DNA from: a bacterium ADurb.Bin243
GTDB lineage: Bacteria > Muiribacteriota > UBA9980
Direction: 5' to 3'
Assembly: GCA_002069765.1 (NCBI GenBank)
Contig: MWBZ01000013.1
Location: forward strand, 1 to 64,000
Length of the DNA: 64,000 nt
Positions within the stretch are counted from its first letter, which is position 1. Each line of letters starts with the position of its first letter. A program made the position numbers and the translations under genes. Below the pieces are notes generated by a model that saw only the letters and a program-made list of their open reading frames with translations, was not told the origin of the DNA and ran no database searches. Positions 25,987-34,519 of the stretch are shown here, piece by piece.

Positions 25987-27735
25987 TTATTTATTGTGTA
26001 CCAGATAATAACTTTTGCCGTCAAACACGAAGTAATTCTTTACGCCTTCAACGGAAATATTATACACCTCGATCGTTTCTATCACTTCTTCATGAGCGTA
26101 TATCGCAACGAATTTATCCGCGCCACGGCCTTTAACGCGGTCTCCAATTTTAAGCTCCTTCACCTTTTTCCACTCGCCGTTTCCAAAAGCGAATGGGTGT
26201 TCGCCCGTAACTTTCAGGCCGTTAAGTTTAAAATAACCCGATACGCTTCTGTTGATTGTTTTACTTACAGCGGAATCTAATTCGCGGCCGCTCGTAAAAT
26301 CGTAAGATTTTACTTTATCGCCAGCCGCTATAGTTTCGATCGGCTTCAACGAACCGTCGGCCATAACTACGAGCGTGCCCGCGGCGAAGCAAACAGTCTC
26401 CGCCCTGACGAATTTAGTTCCGTTCCAGACATATTCGCCGGCGCGAAGTTCATTATTCGTTCCAGGTCCAACATCTGCATCAAGAACGTTCTTACTCAGT
26501 GTTGCAGTTGTAAAATCAGCCTCAACATCGCAGAAATGAACGGTTGCATTATTCTGCTGATATTTGGCGTTTTTATTAAATACGACTTTTGAACCCGCGG
26601 CGCCGGTTAGCATACCAAACACCCGCAATTGATCACCTAATCTTATAGTCAGCGTTTTGCCGGCCGCGATAGCAAGCGCCGATTCAATGAACAGATCACC
26701 ATTCTCCATATGCAATTCGTTCAAAGTCAGGTCGCTTTCAATAGTAACGGTTCCGCCACTTATTGTGATATTGCCTTTTATATTGTCCGCTATTGCAGGC
26801 GCGAGTTTAATTATCGCTGTATTATTGTTTTCAATTGTTAAATTTCCGCCGGCGGCGGTTACCGTTATATGGCCTGAAAAGCCATCAGCAAAAAACAAAA
26901 GGCGATTTCCCGTGTTATTGACTGTTATATGGCCGCCGCGCGGAAGTAATTTTGGGGTGCCGTCATCAAGAAGACTTGTGACGGTAAGCATGCCGCTTGC
27001 GTCAGCCGGCCCCTGAATGTATAAATGACCATTAACCGCTGCGCAATCAGCATTTGAAATAGTTATATCGGCAGTAGCCGCGGTTGAATTTTTAGTTATC
27101 TGTACGAGCCTGCCTAAACTATCGAGTTCAAACGTGTCGCCGGCGACAAGTTTTCCAGCACTGAGAATCGATTTAAGCAAATTTTTAATACCCGCAGTGT
27201 TACTTGATATATCAAAAACATACATTTTAGCGGAACCGCTTGCACCGGCCGCGATTTTTAAAAGGTTTCCGGATGTGAGCGCGGCGTTGCTCGCGGCGGC
27301 GGATGTAGCTGCTAAATCGATTCCCGCGCCGTCGGCATTAGCTTTTAAATTATATAAGTTGCTCACCGGCATAGCGCCTAAAACTTCATATACACTATAA
27401 GTCGTGCCGTCAGTGAGCCCGGTTATCTCCGTTACGCCGGCGTCGAGCGCCACTGATTGCTGCGCGGCTATTAAAAGTCCGGCGTCGGTCGCGGCGGGAA
27501 CGCTGGAATCAGCCGCGGTACCGTTAGCTATAACTTTTTGCCAGTTAGCGCCGTCGGCTTTTATCACATATTTTTTACCGGCGGTAAGTCCCGTAACTTT
27601 CGCGTATCCGGCCGTGCCGTGCGAACCGGCGGCTAACTTTATGCCCGGCATTGTCATTGAAATGATTTCGGAATAACCGTTATAAGCAGGACTTCCCGTA
27701 TCGCCGCTCGATTTGAGGCGTACGAAATAAGTCAT
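25987..27735 (-). CDS. C-terminal part of giant lipoprotein 1, with HINT domain (frameshifted from upstream part)
   Basis: This open frame (582 residues from its first ATG) continues the upstream giant lipoprotein after a one-base frameshift. The same frame remains open upstream of this ATG to about 27870 (residues KIQAHFLESTKPFTD...), and lengths agree with one missing base. Residues up to 445 are beta-rich ('GNITISGGTVTIESDLTLNE'), suggesting a beta-helix. From Cys449 it is a HINT (intein/Hedgehog autoprocessing) domain: N-terminal block 'CFAAGTLVVMADGSLKPIET', block B VTGEHPFAF with its TxxH histidine, and C-terminal 'YNISVEGVKNYFVFDG' ending VHNK-stop. HINT domains cleave at the N-terminal Cys and after the terminal Asn; only a single Lys follows here. 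Confidence 0.75.
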   Translation of the reverse strand: MTYFVRLKSSGDTGSPAYNGYSEIISMTMPGIKLAAGSHGTAGYAKVTGLTAGKKYVIKADGANWQKVIANGTAADSSVPAATDAGLLIAAQQSVALDAGVTEITGLTDGTTYSVYEVLGAMPVSNLYNLKANADGAGIDLAATSAAASNAALTSGNLLKIAAGASGSAKMYVFDISSNTAGIKNLLKSILSAGKLVAGDTFELDSLGRLVQITKNSTAATADITISNADCAAVNGHLYIQGPADASGMLTVTSLLDDGTPKLLPRGGHITVNNTGNRLLFFADGFSGHITVTAAGGNLTIENNNTAIIKLAPAIADNIKGNITISGGTVTIESDLTLNELHMENGDLFIESALAIAAGKTLTIRLGDQLRVFGMLTGAAGSKVVFNKNAKYQQNNATVHFCDVEADFTTATLSKNVLDADVGPGTNNELRAGEYVWNGTKFVRAETVCFAAGTLVVMADGSLKPIETIAAGDKVKSYDFTSGRELDSAVSKTINRSVSGYFKLNGLKVTGEHPFAFGNGEWKKVKELKIGDRVKGRGADKFVAIYAHEEVIETIEVYNISVEGVKNYFVFDGKSYYLVHNK

Positions 27736-27758
27736 GCTGATGGCAGCATTAACGCCCG

Positions 27759-30700
27759 TTATTTCAGCAAGCGCCTGCGTGTTATCGACAGCGGCATCAG
27801 GTTTATCAGTCCATGCGTCAGTAAACGGCTTCGTCGATTCAAGAAAATGCGCCTGTATTTTTGGAGCACCGCGGGGGCTGAGCCTTTAGCGGCAAATGTA
27901 ACATTAATATTGCCGTCGTCGCCGGCTTTTTTAGCTAGGCTGGTTTTTATAAAAAGTCTCTCAGGAACGGTATCGCCGTAATAATAACCATAGTTATAGT
28001 TATTCTCCGGCCAGGCGAGCATATCAAATTTCGCGCCGCCCTGATTTAGATTATTGAAAGTATTGCCTGTACCGATAAGGTTTGTAATCTGAGCGGAACC
28101 ATATTCAAAATTACCGCCATAATAATTAACACTGCCAGAATCAATAATATCGAAAAGATATTTGTTCGTCGCACCGCTGATTGTCAGATAAGGATCGCTA
28201 AAAGTATTTGCGGTATTCGACGAAAATAACGAAACTATAGAGCTTAATTCAGCCCCGCTGTATTTATGCTCGACCCTAACGCTTCCTTTAACGGTATTAC
28301 CGGTAAAAGTAATCGTGCCTGATTTTATAAAATAAATGGCCGGCCGTGTATTGGTTTTAGCTTCGATCGTATTATTTTTAATAGTAAGCCCGCTGCTGTT
28401 TGAAATGTACATAGTCCCTTCAGATGTGCCGCTGCTGCTATTCGATAAATGAAGGCCTTCAATAGTACTGTTGCTCAAATTTATTATATCTACGACAAGT
28501 TTATCAGCATTATCGAGTGCGATCGCAAAATTTTTAAGGGTAATATTATTCTGATCATATATTCGAAACCATTTTTTAAATAAAGTTTTATTATCACCAG
28601 TCGCACTCACGCCTGTCATTGTAAAATTCGGTCTGTTAATAACAAGTTTATTATCATATTCATCGGCATTAACGTAACTCGAAAAGTCGCCGCTTACAAT
28701 ATTAATCGTAGATATGGCATAGTCGGAAGCGCCCGGCATGCCATAAAGCGGCCGCTGGGGCGCATATAATTTCGGCGCTTTTATACTTGCAGGATTGGCA
28801 TTATGAAAAGCAATGTCAAATGCGTCTATACGCCCTGCAGAAGTTCCTTCGCGGGCTGATATCGTTACGATTTTATTCGGTTTTATACCGCTTAATGTTT
28901 CTTTAAATATGAAAGTTTTATCTATAGTATGATTACTGTTGTTATAGTTCGTCCCGCCGGCAACGACAAACGGCGCATTCGAGGTATCTTCTATAGCGGC
29001 GTTTAATGAAGCATTATCTTTCGCTATAACGATAGACGCGGCATCGGATTGAACGCCGCCGGCTATAGCTATGGCCTTCAGCGCGCCGCCGAGGCCGGGA
29101 GTGTCGAACGCTATCAGAATTTTCGCGTTCGCGTCGTATAAAGAACTCGCGGCGGTCGGCGTGCTTCCATCGAGCGTATAATATATTTTTGCGCCGGATG
29201 TCGAGCAGCTTAACGTAAGCTTGCCGGCATCTATTCCCGTGGCTTCACCAATAACCGGCGTAGCGGGTTTGGGCGGCGCCGGATACGCGATATTAAACAC
29301 AGCGGAAACCGCCGTCATGGAATAAAACATTCCCGATTTAAACGCGGCCGCTTTGACCTTTGTAGCTCCGATTCTATTAAGCGTGAAAGGCGCTTCGTAT
29401 TTTGTCGAAAGTTTAGAAGGTTCGCTGCCGTCAGTCGTATAATAAATTGCGGCGCCTTCGGTCGCGCAGCTTATCGTTACATTTGTCTGATAGTAAAAGA
29501 ATCCGCCGTTTGGAGCGATAACGGGAGTCGCAGCCATTTCGGTCGGAACTACATACGCCGCTTCGAGTACAATCGATTGCGACATTTCGGCTTTTACCGC
29601 TATAGCTTTAATAGTGAGCGGGCATGTTATTTCAACCGGCGCGGTATAAAGAATCGCGGTTTGAGGCGTTGGAACGCAGCCGTCAGTCGTATAATAAATT
29701 GCGGCTCCGGGCGTCGCGCAGCTAATCGCTACTTCGACGGTGTTTTCGTAAGAGCCTGGTTCTATCGAAACCGCAGGCGCAGAAACAGGCCATAGCACGG
29801 GATAATTAGCTTCACCAACCGGCGAATCGGTCATGCCGTCTTTAACGGCGAACGCTTTTATCATGGTAGTTTTTGTTATTACAACCGGCGCTTCATACTT
29901 CATACTTTCGCGTGAAGGTATGCTTCCGTCGAGCGTATAATAAATTATCGCGCCGGATGTCGCGCTCGTTATTTCGACCGACTGCGTCGAGGTGAATACC
30001 GTGCCGCCTGCCGGTATAAATACCGGAGTCGCCACAGGCAGCTTTATAATATAAACCGATCCGGTCGCAGGCGAATCTTTCATTCCGTCTTTAACCGCAA
30101 AAGCTTTTATAGTAGTATTTTCAAAAACCGTTATTGGTTTTTCATACCTAAGGCTGCCGCGCGAAGGCAAGCTGCCATCGAGCGTATAATAAATCGACGC
30201 GCCGGGCGTCGCGCATATTATTTCAACCGATTGCGTCGATTTATACGTTCCAGCGGCCGGGTTAAATTCGAGCGCGGCTACAGGAAGCGGTTCAGGTATT
30301 GTTATAAAGTATTCGGCGGAGCTTACCGTAGAATTTGTCATTCCGTGCTTCACCGCTATAGCCTTTATTGTAACGTTCGATGAAATTTCGAGCGTTCCAT
30401 TGTAAAGAATACCAGATTCAGCTGCCGGCATGGTCCCGTTTATAGTATAATAAATAGCGGCGCCTTCAGTCTTAGAAGAAAGGGCCACGCTCTGCGTGCC
30501 TGTGTATTGCCCGCCTTCAAGGCTGAATTCAGGCGCGTCAACCGTCTTTATGTTTATATAATGCGCTGCGGCTACATCTGAATCGGCCATATCGGATTTA
30601 ACTGTAACCGCTTTAAAAATTGTGGTTTTAGAGATAGTAACCGGCCCAGCATAGCGAGAGCCGTTCACTATCGAAGGAACGCTGCCGTCAGTGGTATAAT

Positions 30701-32825
30701 AAATGGAAGCGCCGGGAAGCGCCGGGGTTATTTCAACGATTATCTGCGTCTCAAAAGTTCCGGAAGCGGGTGTTATAACAGGCACAGGGGCTTTTTCGAG
30801 AGGCATATTCATAGTGTATAACGCCGTAGCCACGTCGGAATCGAGTATCCCTATTTTTGTCGCAATCGCCTTTAAATAGCACGATTTGACGAGAGTGATC
30901 GGAGTTGTATAAACCGCGCCGTTAGAGACCGACGGTTCGCTGCCGTCGAGCGTGTATCTGATGACCGCTCCCGCGGTAGCGCAAGTTAAAGAAACGCTTT
31001 GCGTCGTCGAATACAAACCGGCGGGAAGCGAAATAACCGGGCTGGCAGTTTTATCTGTCGCCAGCTCGATCGTGTATATGGCGACGGCCGGCGACGAAAT
31101 TTCCATTCCGACTTTATAGGCAATAGCAAGCGCTTTTAAAGAGGTGGAAACTGTAAATGGCCCGTTATATGTGATGCCGTGGTACCTGTCAGGTTTCGAG
31201 CCGTCGAGCGTATATTTAATGATCGCGCCTTCAGTAGGCGAAGTCAGCGTTACGCTTTGCGTAGAAAAATATGTACTGCCGACCGGATGAAAAACGGGTG
31301 GTAGGGATGTCGGTATTTGCATGAACTCGATAAAATAAAAAGTTGAACTGATGCCTGAAATGTTCTGGCCGGAAATTGCGACGGCATGTAAATGAGTATC
31401 GTTGTTTATAGTGATAGCGCCGTCATATACCTGACCTTTATTCAATGACGGATGGCTTCCATCGGTCGTATATTTAATTATCGCACCCGGGGTTTTAGTA
31501 GTCAAAGTTACGCTGATAGTCGATAAATAAGAGCCGCCGGGCACCGAAATATCAGGCGCCGCCACAAAAGTATTTCCATCGATAACGGTTTTACTGCCAT
31601 CGGTCGTATAGGTTACCCTTGCGCCGCGGTTACCGTATTTATCGTAAATATCGTCGATAACGAACGACACTTCCTTCTCCTCGGTAATATAAGGATTAAT
31701 ACTTAATTCGGCTGAAAATGAACTTTCAGAATTTTTTCTAATAATCGCCGGCCTGCCAAGTATCTTGATCGACGGAATGTTTATTAACGGCTTATTTGAA
31801 CGTATGTTAAGAGTTACGGTTCCGTCTCTTCCGACTAACGACGGCGATATTGATACGAATTCCAATACCGGCGGCGTTTTATCAACGGCTTCCTGCACGG
31901 TATTTTGTATAACGTTTGTAACTACAGACGCACTTGAACGCGCGTCTATTAATGTTTCAGATAATTGAATGCTGCGCGGAAGGTTTGCTTCGTTAAATAA
32001 GTTTATAACCTCGCCGTTATTAGAATTAAGAGCCGTTACATAAGAGTTTAAAATTGCGGCGGCGTCAGGCCTTGGACTGGATATGAAGGTATTTTTAAAG
32101 GACCTGTTTATAGCAGGCGAAGCAATTATAGTTGTAACCGTTTGAACTGCCCTTGAAAATTCATGAACGACGGCCGACCCGCCGACATTATTTGTGATTA
32201 TGGTATCGAAATCAGTCGGCAAATTCGGTTGTGTTTCACGAATTATATTTTCCTGAGTCTCTTCTTCCGGCGCTATATTTACCATTAAAAAATCTGTATT
32301 GATATTATTTGCGTTAGCCAGAAGAAAGCGCGAAGTTGACTGCGGATTTACTGAAAAACCGCGGACAATTATTTGACGAACTGATTCAGGCACTTCATTA
32401 TAAGACGGAATACGACCCGGCATAGCCAAAAGCAAATTATTTCCGCTTTCTCTTTCTGTTACTGCTATAAGCGGGGATATTCTCGATTCCTCAAGCGGAA
32501 TAGTTATATTAAATTGATTGCCTTTATACGATACTGATGCAATTTCTCTTGATTGCGTGAGATCATTGCTGTCAACGACAGTCAGCAAAAAGCGATCGTT
32601 AAATTCAGAATTTACCATTGCCCTTGAAGGAGAAAACGCTATTCCGCCGCCTTTAGACATATCAGGCAACGGCCCTTCTATAATAAATACTTTATCAGAA
32701 GACGGCCTGGGATTAGGATTGATTTGTTCATTCGCCGTATCTTCGTCGCATCCGCAACTGCCGAAAATAACGTAAAGAATAAGCATTACTAGAAAGATGA
32801 AATTCTTTGTGGCACTCGATTTCAT
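27759..32825 (-). CDS. Giant modular surface lipoprotein 1 (N-terminal 1655 or so residues genuine)
   Basis: Lipoprotein signal peptide with lipobox VIFGSC (Cys24). A roughly 280-residue N-terminal region is shared with the two other giant lipoproteins in this window ('EGPLPDMSKGG', 'ARFLL'-type 'STSRFLLANANNI', 'NNVGGSAVVHEFSRAVQTV'). An Ig-like module follows at about 315-410. Then come ten chitobiase/hexosaminidase-C-type repeats (about 412-1260), each with a 'YYTLDGSxPS'-like core, as in GASIYYTLDGSLPSRGS. Residues 1300-1650 are beta-helix-like ('NTIEAKTNTRPAIYFIKSGT'). The last 33 residues (after KGSAPA) are out of frame: the other frame continues sensibly into the HINT-containing part, so the true protein is about 2279 residues (25987-32825). 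ATG 32825 with GCGAGG site. Confidence 0.82.
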   Translation of the reverse strand: MKSSATKNFIFLVMLILYVIFGSCGCDEDTANEQINPNPRPSSDKVFIIEGPLPDMSKGGGIAFSPSRAMVNSEFNDRFLLTVVDSNDLTQSREIASVSYKGNQFNITIPLEESRISPLIAVTERESGNNLLLAMPGRIPSYNEVPESVRQIIVRGFSVNPQSTSRFLLANANNINTDFLMVNIAPEEETQENIIRETQPNLPTDFDTIITNNVGGSAVVHEFSRAVQTVTTIIASPAINRSFKNTFISSPRPDAAAILNSYVTALNSNNGEVINLFNEANLPRSIQLSETLIDARSSASVVTNVIQNTVQEAVDKTPPVLEFVSISPSLVGRDGTVTLNIRSNKPLINIPSIKILGRPAIIRKNSESSFSAELSINPYITEEKEVSFVIDDIYDKYGNRGARVTYTTDGSKTVIDGNTFVAAPDISVPGGSYLSTISVTLTTKTPGAIIKYTTDGSHPSLNKGQVYDGAITINNDTHLHAVAISGQNISGISSTFYFIEFMQIPTSLPPVFHPVGSTYFSTQSVTLTSPTEGAIIKYTLDGSKPDRYHGITYNGPFTVSTSLKALAIAYKVGMEISSPAVAIYTIELATDKTASPVISLPAGLYSTTQSVSLTCATAGAVIRYTLDGSEPSVSNGAVYTTPITLVKSCYLKAIATKIGILDSDVATALYTMNMPLEKAPVPVITPASGTFETQIIVEITPALPGASIYYTTDGSVPSIVNGSRYAGPVTISKTTIFKAVTVKSDMADSDVAAAHYINIKTVDAPEFSLEGGQYTGTQSVALSSKTEGAAIYYTINGTMPAAESGILYNGTLEISSNVTIKAIAVKHGMTNSTVSSAEYFITIPEPLPVAALEFNPAAGTYKSTQSVEIICATPGASIYYTLDGSLPSRGSLRYEKPITVFENTTIKAFAVKDGMKDSPATGSVYIIKLPVATPVFIPAGGTVFTSTQSVEITSATSGAIIYYTLDGSIPSRESMKYEAPVVITKTTMIKAFAVKDGMTDSPVGEANYPVLWPVSAPAVSIEPGSYENTVEVAISCATPGAAIYYTTDGCVPTPQTAILYTAPVEITCPLTIKAIAVKAEMSQSIVLEAAYVVPTEMAATPVIAPNGGFFYYQTNVTISCATEGAAIYYTTDGSEPSKLSTKYEAPFTLNRIGATKVKAAAFKSGMFYSMTAVSAVFNIAYPAPPKPATPVIGEATGIDAGKLTLSCSTSGAKIYYTLDGSTPTAASSLYDANAKILIAFDTPGLGGALKAIAIAGGVQSDAASIVIAKDNASLNAAIEDTSNAPFVVAGGTNYNNSNHTIDKTFIFKETLSGIKPNKIVTISAREGTSAGRIDAFDIAFHNANPASIKAPKLYAPQRPLYGMPGASDYAISTINIVSGDFSSYVNADEYDNKLVINRPNFTMTGVSATGDNKTLFKKWFRIYDQNNITLKNFAIALDNADKLVVDIINLSNSTIEGLHLSNSSSGTSEGTMYISNSSGLTIKNNTIEAKTNTRPAIYFIKSGTITFTGNTVKGSVRVEHKYSGAELSSIVSLFSSNTANTFSDPYLTISGATNKYLFDIIDSGSVNYYGGNFEYGSAQITNLIGTGNTFNNLNQGGAKFDMLAWPENNYNYGYYYGDTVPERLFIKTSLAKKAGDDGNINVTFAAKGSAPAVLQKYRRIFLNRRSRLLTHGLINLMPLSITRRRLLK

Positions 32826-32846
32826 AAAAAAACAACCTCGCTATTC

Positions 32847-32902
32847 AAAAAAAATTAAACAATTTTATAAAAAAATTAAATAATTTTATAAAAAAATTAA
32901 AC
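32847..32902. repeat. AT-rich 21-bp tandem repeat in the leader of giant lipoprotein gene 1
   Basis: About 2.6 copies of an AAAAAAATTAAACAATTTTAT-like unit, 21 bases long (two helical turns), lie between the predicted -10 box and the ribosome binding site. The repeated A-runs are in helical phase and may bend the DNA or form a regulator site. Confidence 0.6.
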
Positions 32903-32909
32903 AGAACTT

Positions 32910-32938
32910 AATATAGCCTAAAAAATTTTAAAATGCAA
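32910..32938 (-). promoter_or_regulatory. Promoter of giant lipoprotein gene 1
   Basis: On the minus strand: TTGCAT (32933-32938), 17-base spacer, TATATT (32910-32915), 85 bases upstream of the ATG. Confidence 0.55.
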
Positions 32939-33007
32939 GCTAAATGAATTATAATTCATTAACGTCGGCTTTTAAAATATCCGATAAAATCAAGCCTCGG
33001 ATGGCTA

Positions 33008-33530
33008 TTACGCAGAAGGCAGATCGACGGTTAATAAGCTGCCTGCGCCCGGTTCGCTAGCAGCGGAGACGGCGCGCCCATTAGTTTAACGAAATCGCGG
33101 CATATAAGAAAGCTGAGGCCCGATCCTGATTCGCCTGCGATGCCGAATTTAATGGCCGACTTGTTGTCGAGCGTAAACAGTTTTTTGAGCGAAACGGCGT
33201 CTATGCCGATCCCCGTATCGATGACGCGGATTATCGCCCTGCCGCCGTTTTCGCCGTTCACGACTCCGGAAATTCTTATGGTCCCGCCGTCGGACGTAAA
33301 TTTGACGGCGTTAGAGAAGAGGTTGCGGATTATAGTCGAAAATAGAGTGGGATCGGCGTGAACGCACAGCCCGCCGTTGAACGCTTTCTGCGCTGCCATC
33401 TTAACATGCCGAGCTCGAAGGTGCCGGGATACATCTTCTTTGACCGGCTGTAAAATATGAATATCAGCCCCAGAACAAGAGATTCGATGAGCGCGACAAA
33501 AACTATTGTTTGCAGGTTTAGAAAATCCAT
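33008..33530 (-). pseudogene. Decayed 7TM histidine kinase (internal deletion plus frameshifts)
   Basis: The first 42 codons (33405-33530, MDFLNLQTIVFVALIES...) match the start of the intact 7TM kinase at 54300-55721 position by position, ending at the shared G-M. The sequence then jumps, in another frame, to the kinase ATPase domain: 'VHADPTLFSTIIRNLFSNAV', 'IDTGIGI' and 'GESGSGLSFLICRDF' correspond to the intact 'RADRRMFSTILRNLVNNAI', 'VKDNGVGM' and 'GETGTGLGLLICREF'. About 310 codons (all other membrane helices and the HisKA domain) are missing. Near 33060 a second frameshift is needed to recover the C-terminal tail (SEPGAGSLLTVDLPSA-stop). It is clearly a dead paralogue. Confidence 0.85.
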
Positions 33531-33637
33531 AACTCGAATTAACTTTCAGATCTAAATTTCAGGCTCTTTTTCATTTCGCGCGGATAACTTTCGGCGTGCT
33601 ACCAAGCTTAAACCTGATTGATCTTCGGAGCGGACAT

Positions 33638-33941
33638 TCAGAAAACGCCTCCCTTGCAGTACGCGCTTTCGGCGGTGAGCCGGCCCACGCACTTCGCCAT
33701 CAGGTCGGCGCTGGCAAGGCCCACGCCGGCGCCTCGCGGGCAGGACGAAACGAGGTAATTGCCGCCGGAAAAGATCGCCTTTAGGCTGCTTAATTGATCG
33801 GCTGGCCGTCCACTATGAGTAAATGTGGCCAGGCATCAAACTTGAAAGGCATTACAAACCTCTTCCGTCACCATTGTGAGGGGTGATACCGAGTGTATAG
33901 TCTTCAGCCATAAGCAATTTTAAGGTGCCGTTCTTCATGAC
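33638..33941 (-). pseudogene. Unassigned gene remnants in graveyard region
   Basis: Three protein-like stretches occur on the minus strand in shifting frames: 28 codons from 33941 (MKNGTLKLLMAEDYTLG...), 20 codons overlapping its stop (MPFKFDAWPHLLIVDGQPIN), and a 53-codon stretch ending at 33638 with 'KAIFSGGNYLVSS' and 'RGAGVGLASADLMAKCVGRL'. Composition looks coding (GC-rich third positions, no long biased runs), but no intact frame joins them. They look like the decayed 3' half of one gene. I do not recognise the family with confidence. Confidence 0.4.
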
Positions 33942-33987
33942 AGCCGACCACCTTTATTTTTAATACAAACCATTTAAAAGCATATCA

Positions 33988-34041
33988 CAAAAAAACAAGA
34001 GTATCAATATTTTACTTAAATAGTAAAGATTGACACTCTTT
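33988..34041 (-). terminator. Long inverted repeat, terminator of the cupin gene
   Basis: AAGAGTATCAATATTTTACT and AGTAAAGATTGACACTCTT form a stem of about 19 bp with two imperfections. On the minus strand it is followed by a T-run (A-run 33988-33995 on the plus strand). The right arm also contains the -35 box of a plus-strand promoter. Confidence 0.7.
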
Positions 34042-34059
34042 TCGGATGACTTTTATAAT
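34030..34059 (+). promoter_or_regulatory. Orphan consensus promoter, plus strand
   Basis: TTGACA (34030-34035), 18-base spacer, TATAAT (34054-34059). Both boxes are perfect. No plus-strand gene follows: downstream are 120 AT-rich non-coding bases with a T7 run (about 34150-34157), then the antisense strand of the cupin gene. Confidence 0.55.
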
Positions 34060-34182
34060 GAAACGCATTTTAAGAGAGCGACAATTTAAAAAGACTTGCC
34101 AGACCGATCTGAAATAATATTATTCGAATTATGATAATTTAAGTTATATTGTTTTTTTCGATGTTTGTCAACCGTAATTTTA

Positions 34183-34509
34183 TCAAAAAAAAACGCAAAC
34201 CCACACGCACGGCGGCTCCGCGCTCGTATATTCGACGCGGTGACGCCGGCGCGCCTCTATCAGAATGTGATCGCCCGCCTTCAAAACGAGCGAAGAGCCG
34301 TCATCGAAGGCCAGGCGCGCCTCGCCCTGAACGAGCAGCACCCACTCGTTCTCGGGCTGGTCATACCAGAACCCTTCAGGCGACGCCTGGCCGGCTGAAA
34401 GAATGCGCTCGATGCGAACGCGATGGACGCCGGCCGGCAATGTCGATTCGTGGATAGTTTCGATGATCTCTTCGGGGATGGACACCGGCATGTTGAAAAT
34501 GTTTTCCAC
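34183..34509 (-). CDS. Cupin domain protein
   Basis: This 108-residue protein is a single conserved-barrel cupin. It has the first motif region 'WYDQPENEWVLLVQGEARLA', glycine turn 'KAGDHILIEARRRHRVEY', and an intact C-terminal strand (VWVCVFF). Metal-type ligands (His/Glu pattern) are partly present, Glu in NEW and His in RRHRVEY, so a metal site is possible. It starts at GTG (34507-34509), 4 bases from AGGAGG. It is the only intact gene in the graveyard between giant genes 1 and 2 and follows a broken amidohydrolase, which was probably its operon partner. Confidence 0.82.
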   Translation of the reverse strand: MENIFNMPVSIPEEIIETIHESTLPAGVHRVRIERILSAGQASPEGFWYDQPENEWVLLVQGEARLAFDDGSSLVLKAGDHILIEARRRHRVEYTSAEPPCVWVCVFF

Positions 34510-34519
34510 AATACCTCCT

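Noticed and set aside
25987-26391. HINT domain as part of a polymorphic toxin system
   Set aside because: No toxin domain follows the His-Asn end and no immunity gene is next to it; the downstream gene is a convergent membrane protein beyond a strong terminator.
33800-33941. Two short overlapping minus-strand frames (28 and 20 codons) as secreted or modified peptide precursors
   Set aside because: Start-stop overlap looked suggestive, but no leader-type repeat, export or modification enzyme gene is nearby, and the region is flanked by obvious pseudogenes. Decayed gene fragments are the simpler reading.
34149-34457. Plus-strand frame downstream of the orphan promoter as the promoter's gene
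   Set aside because: It is antisense to the intact cupin domain, very Arg/Pro-rich, and lacks a ribosome binding site. The promoter is better treated as orphan.
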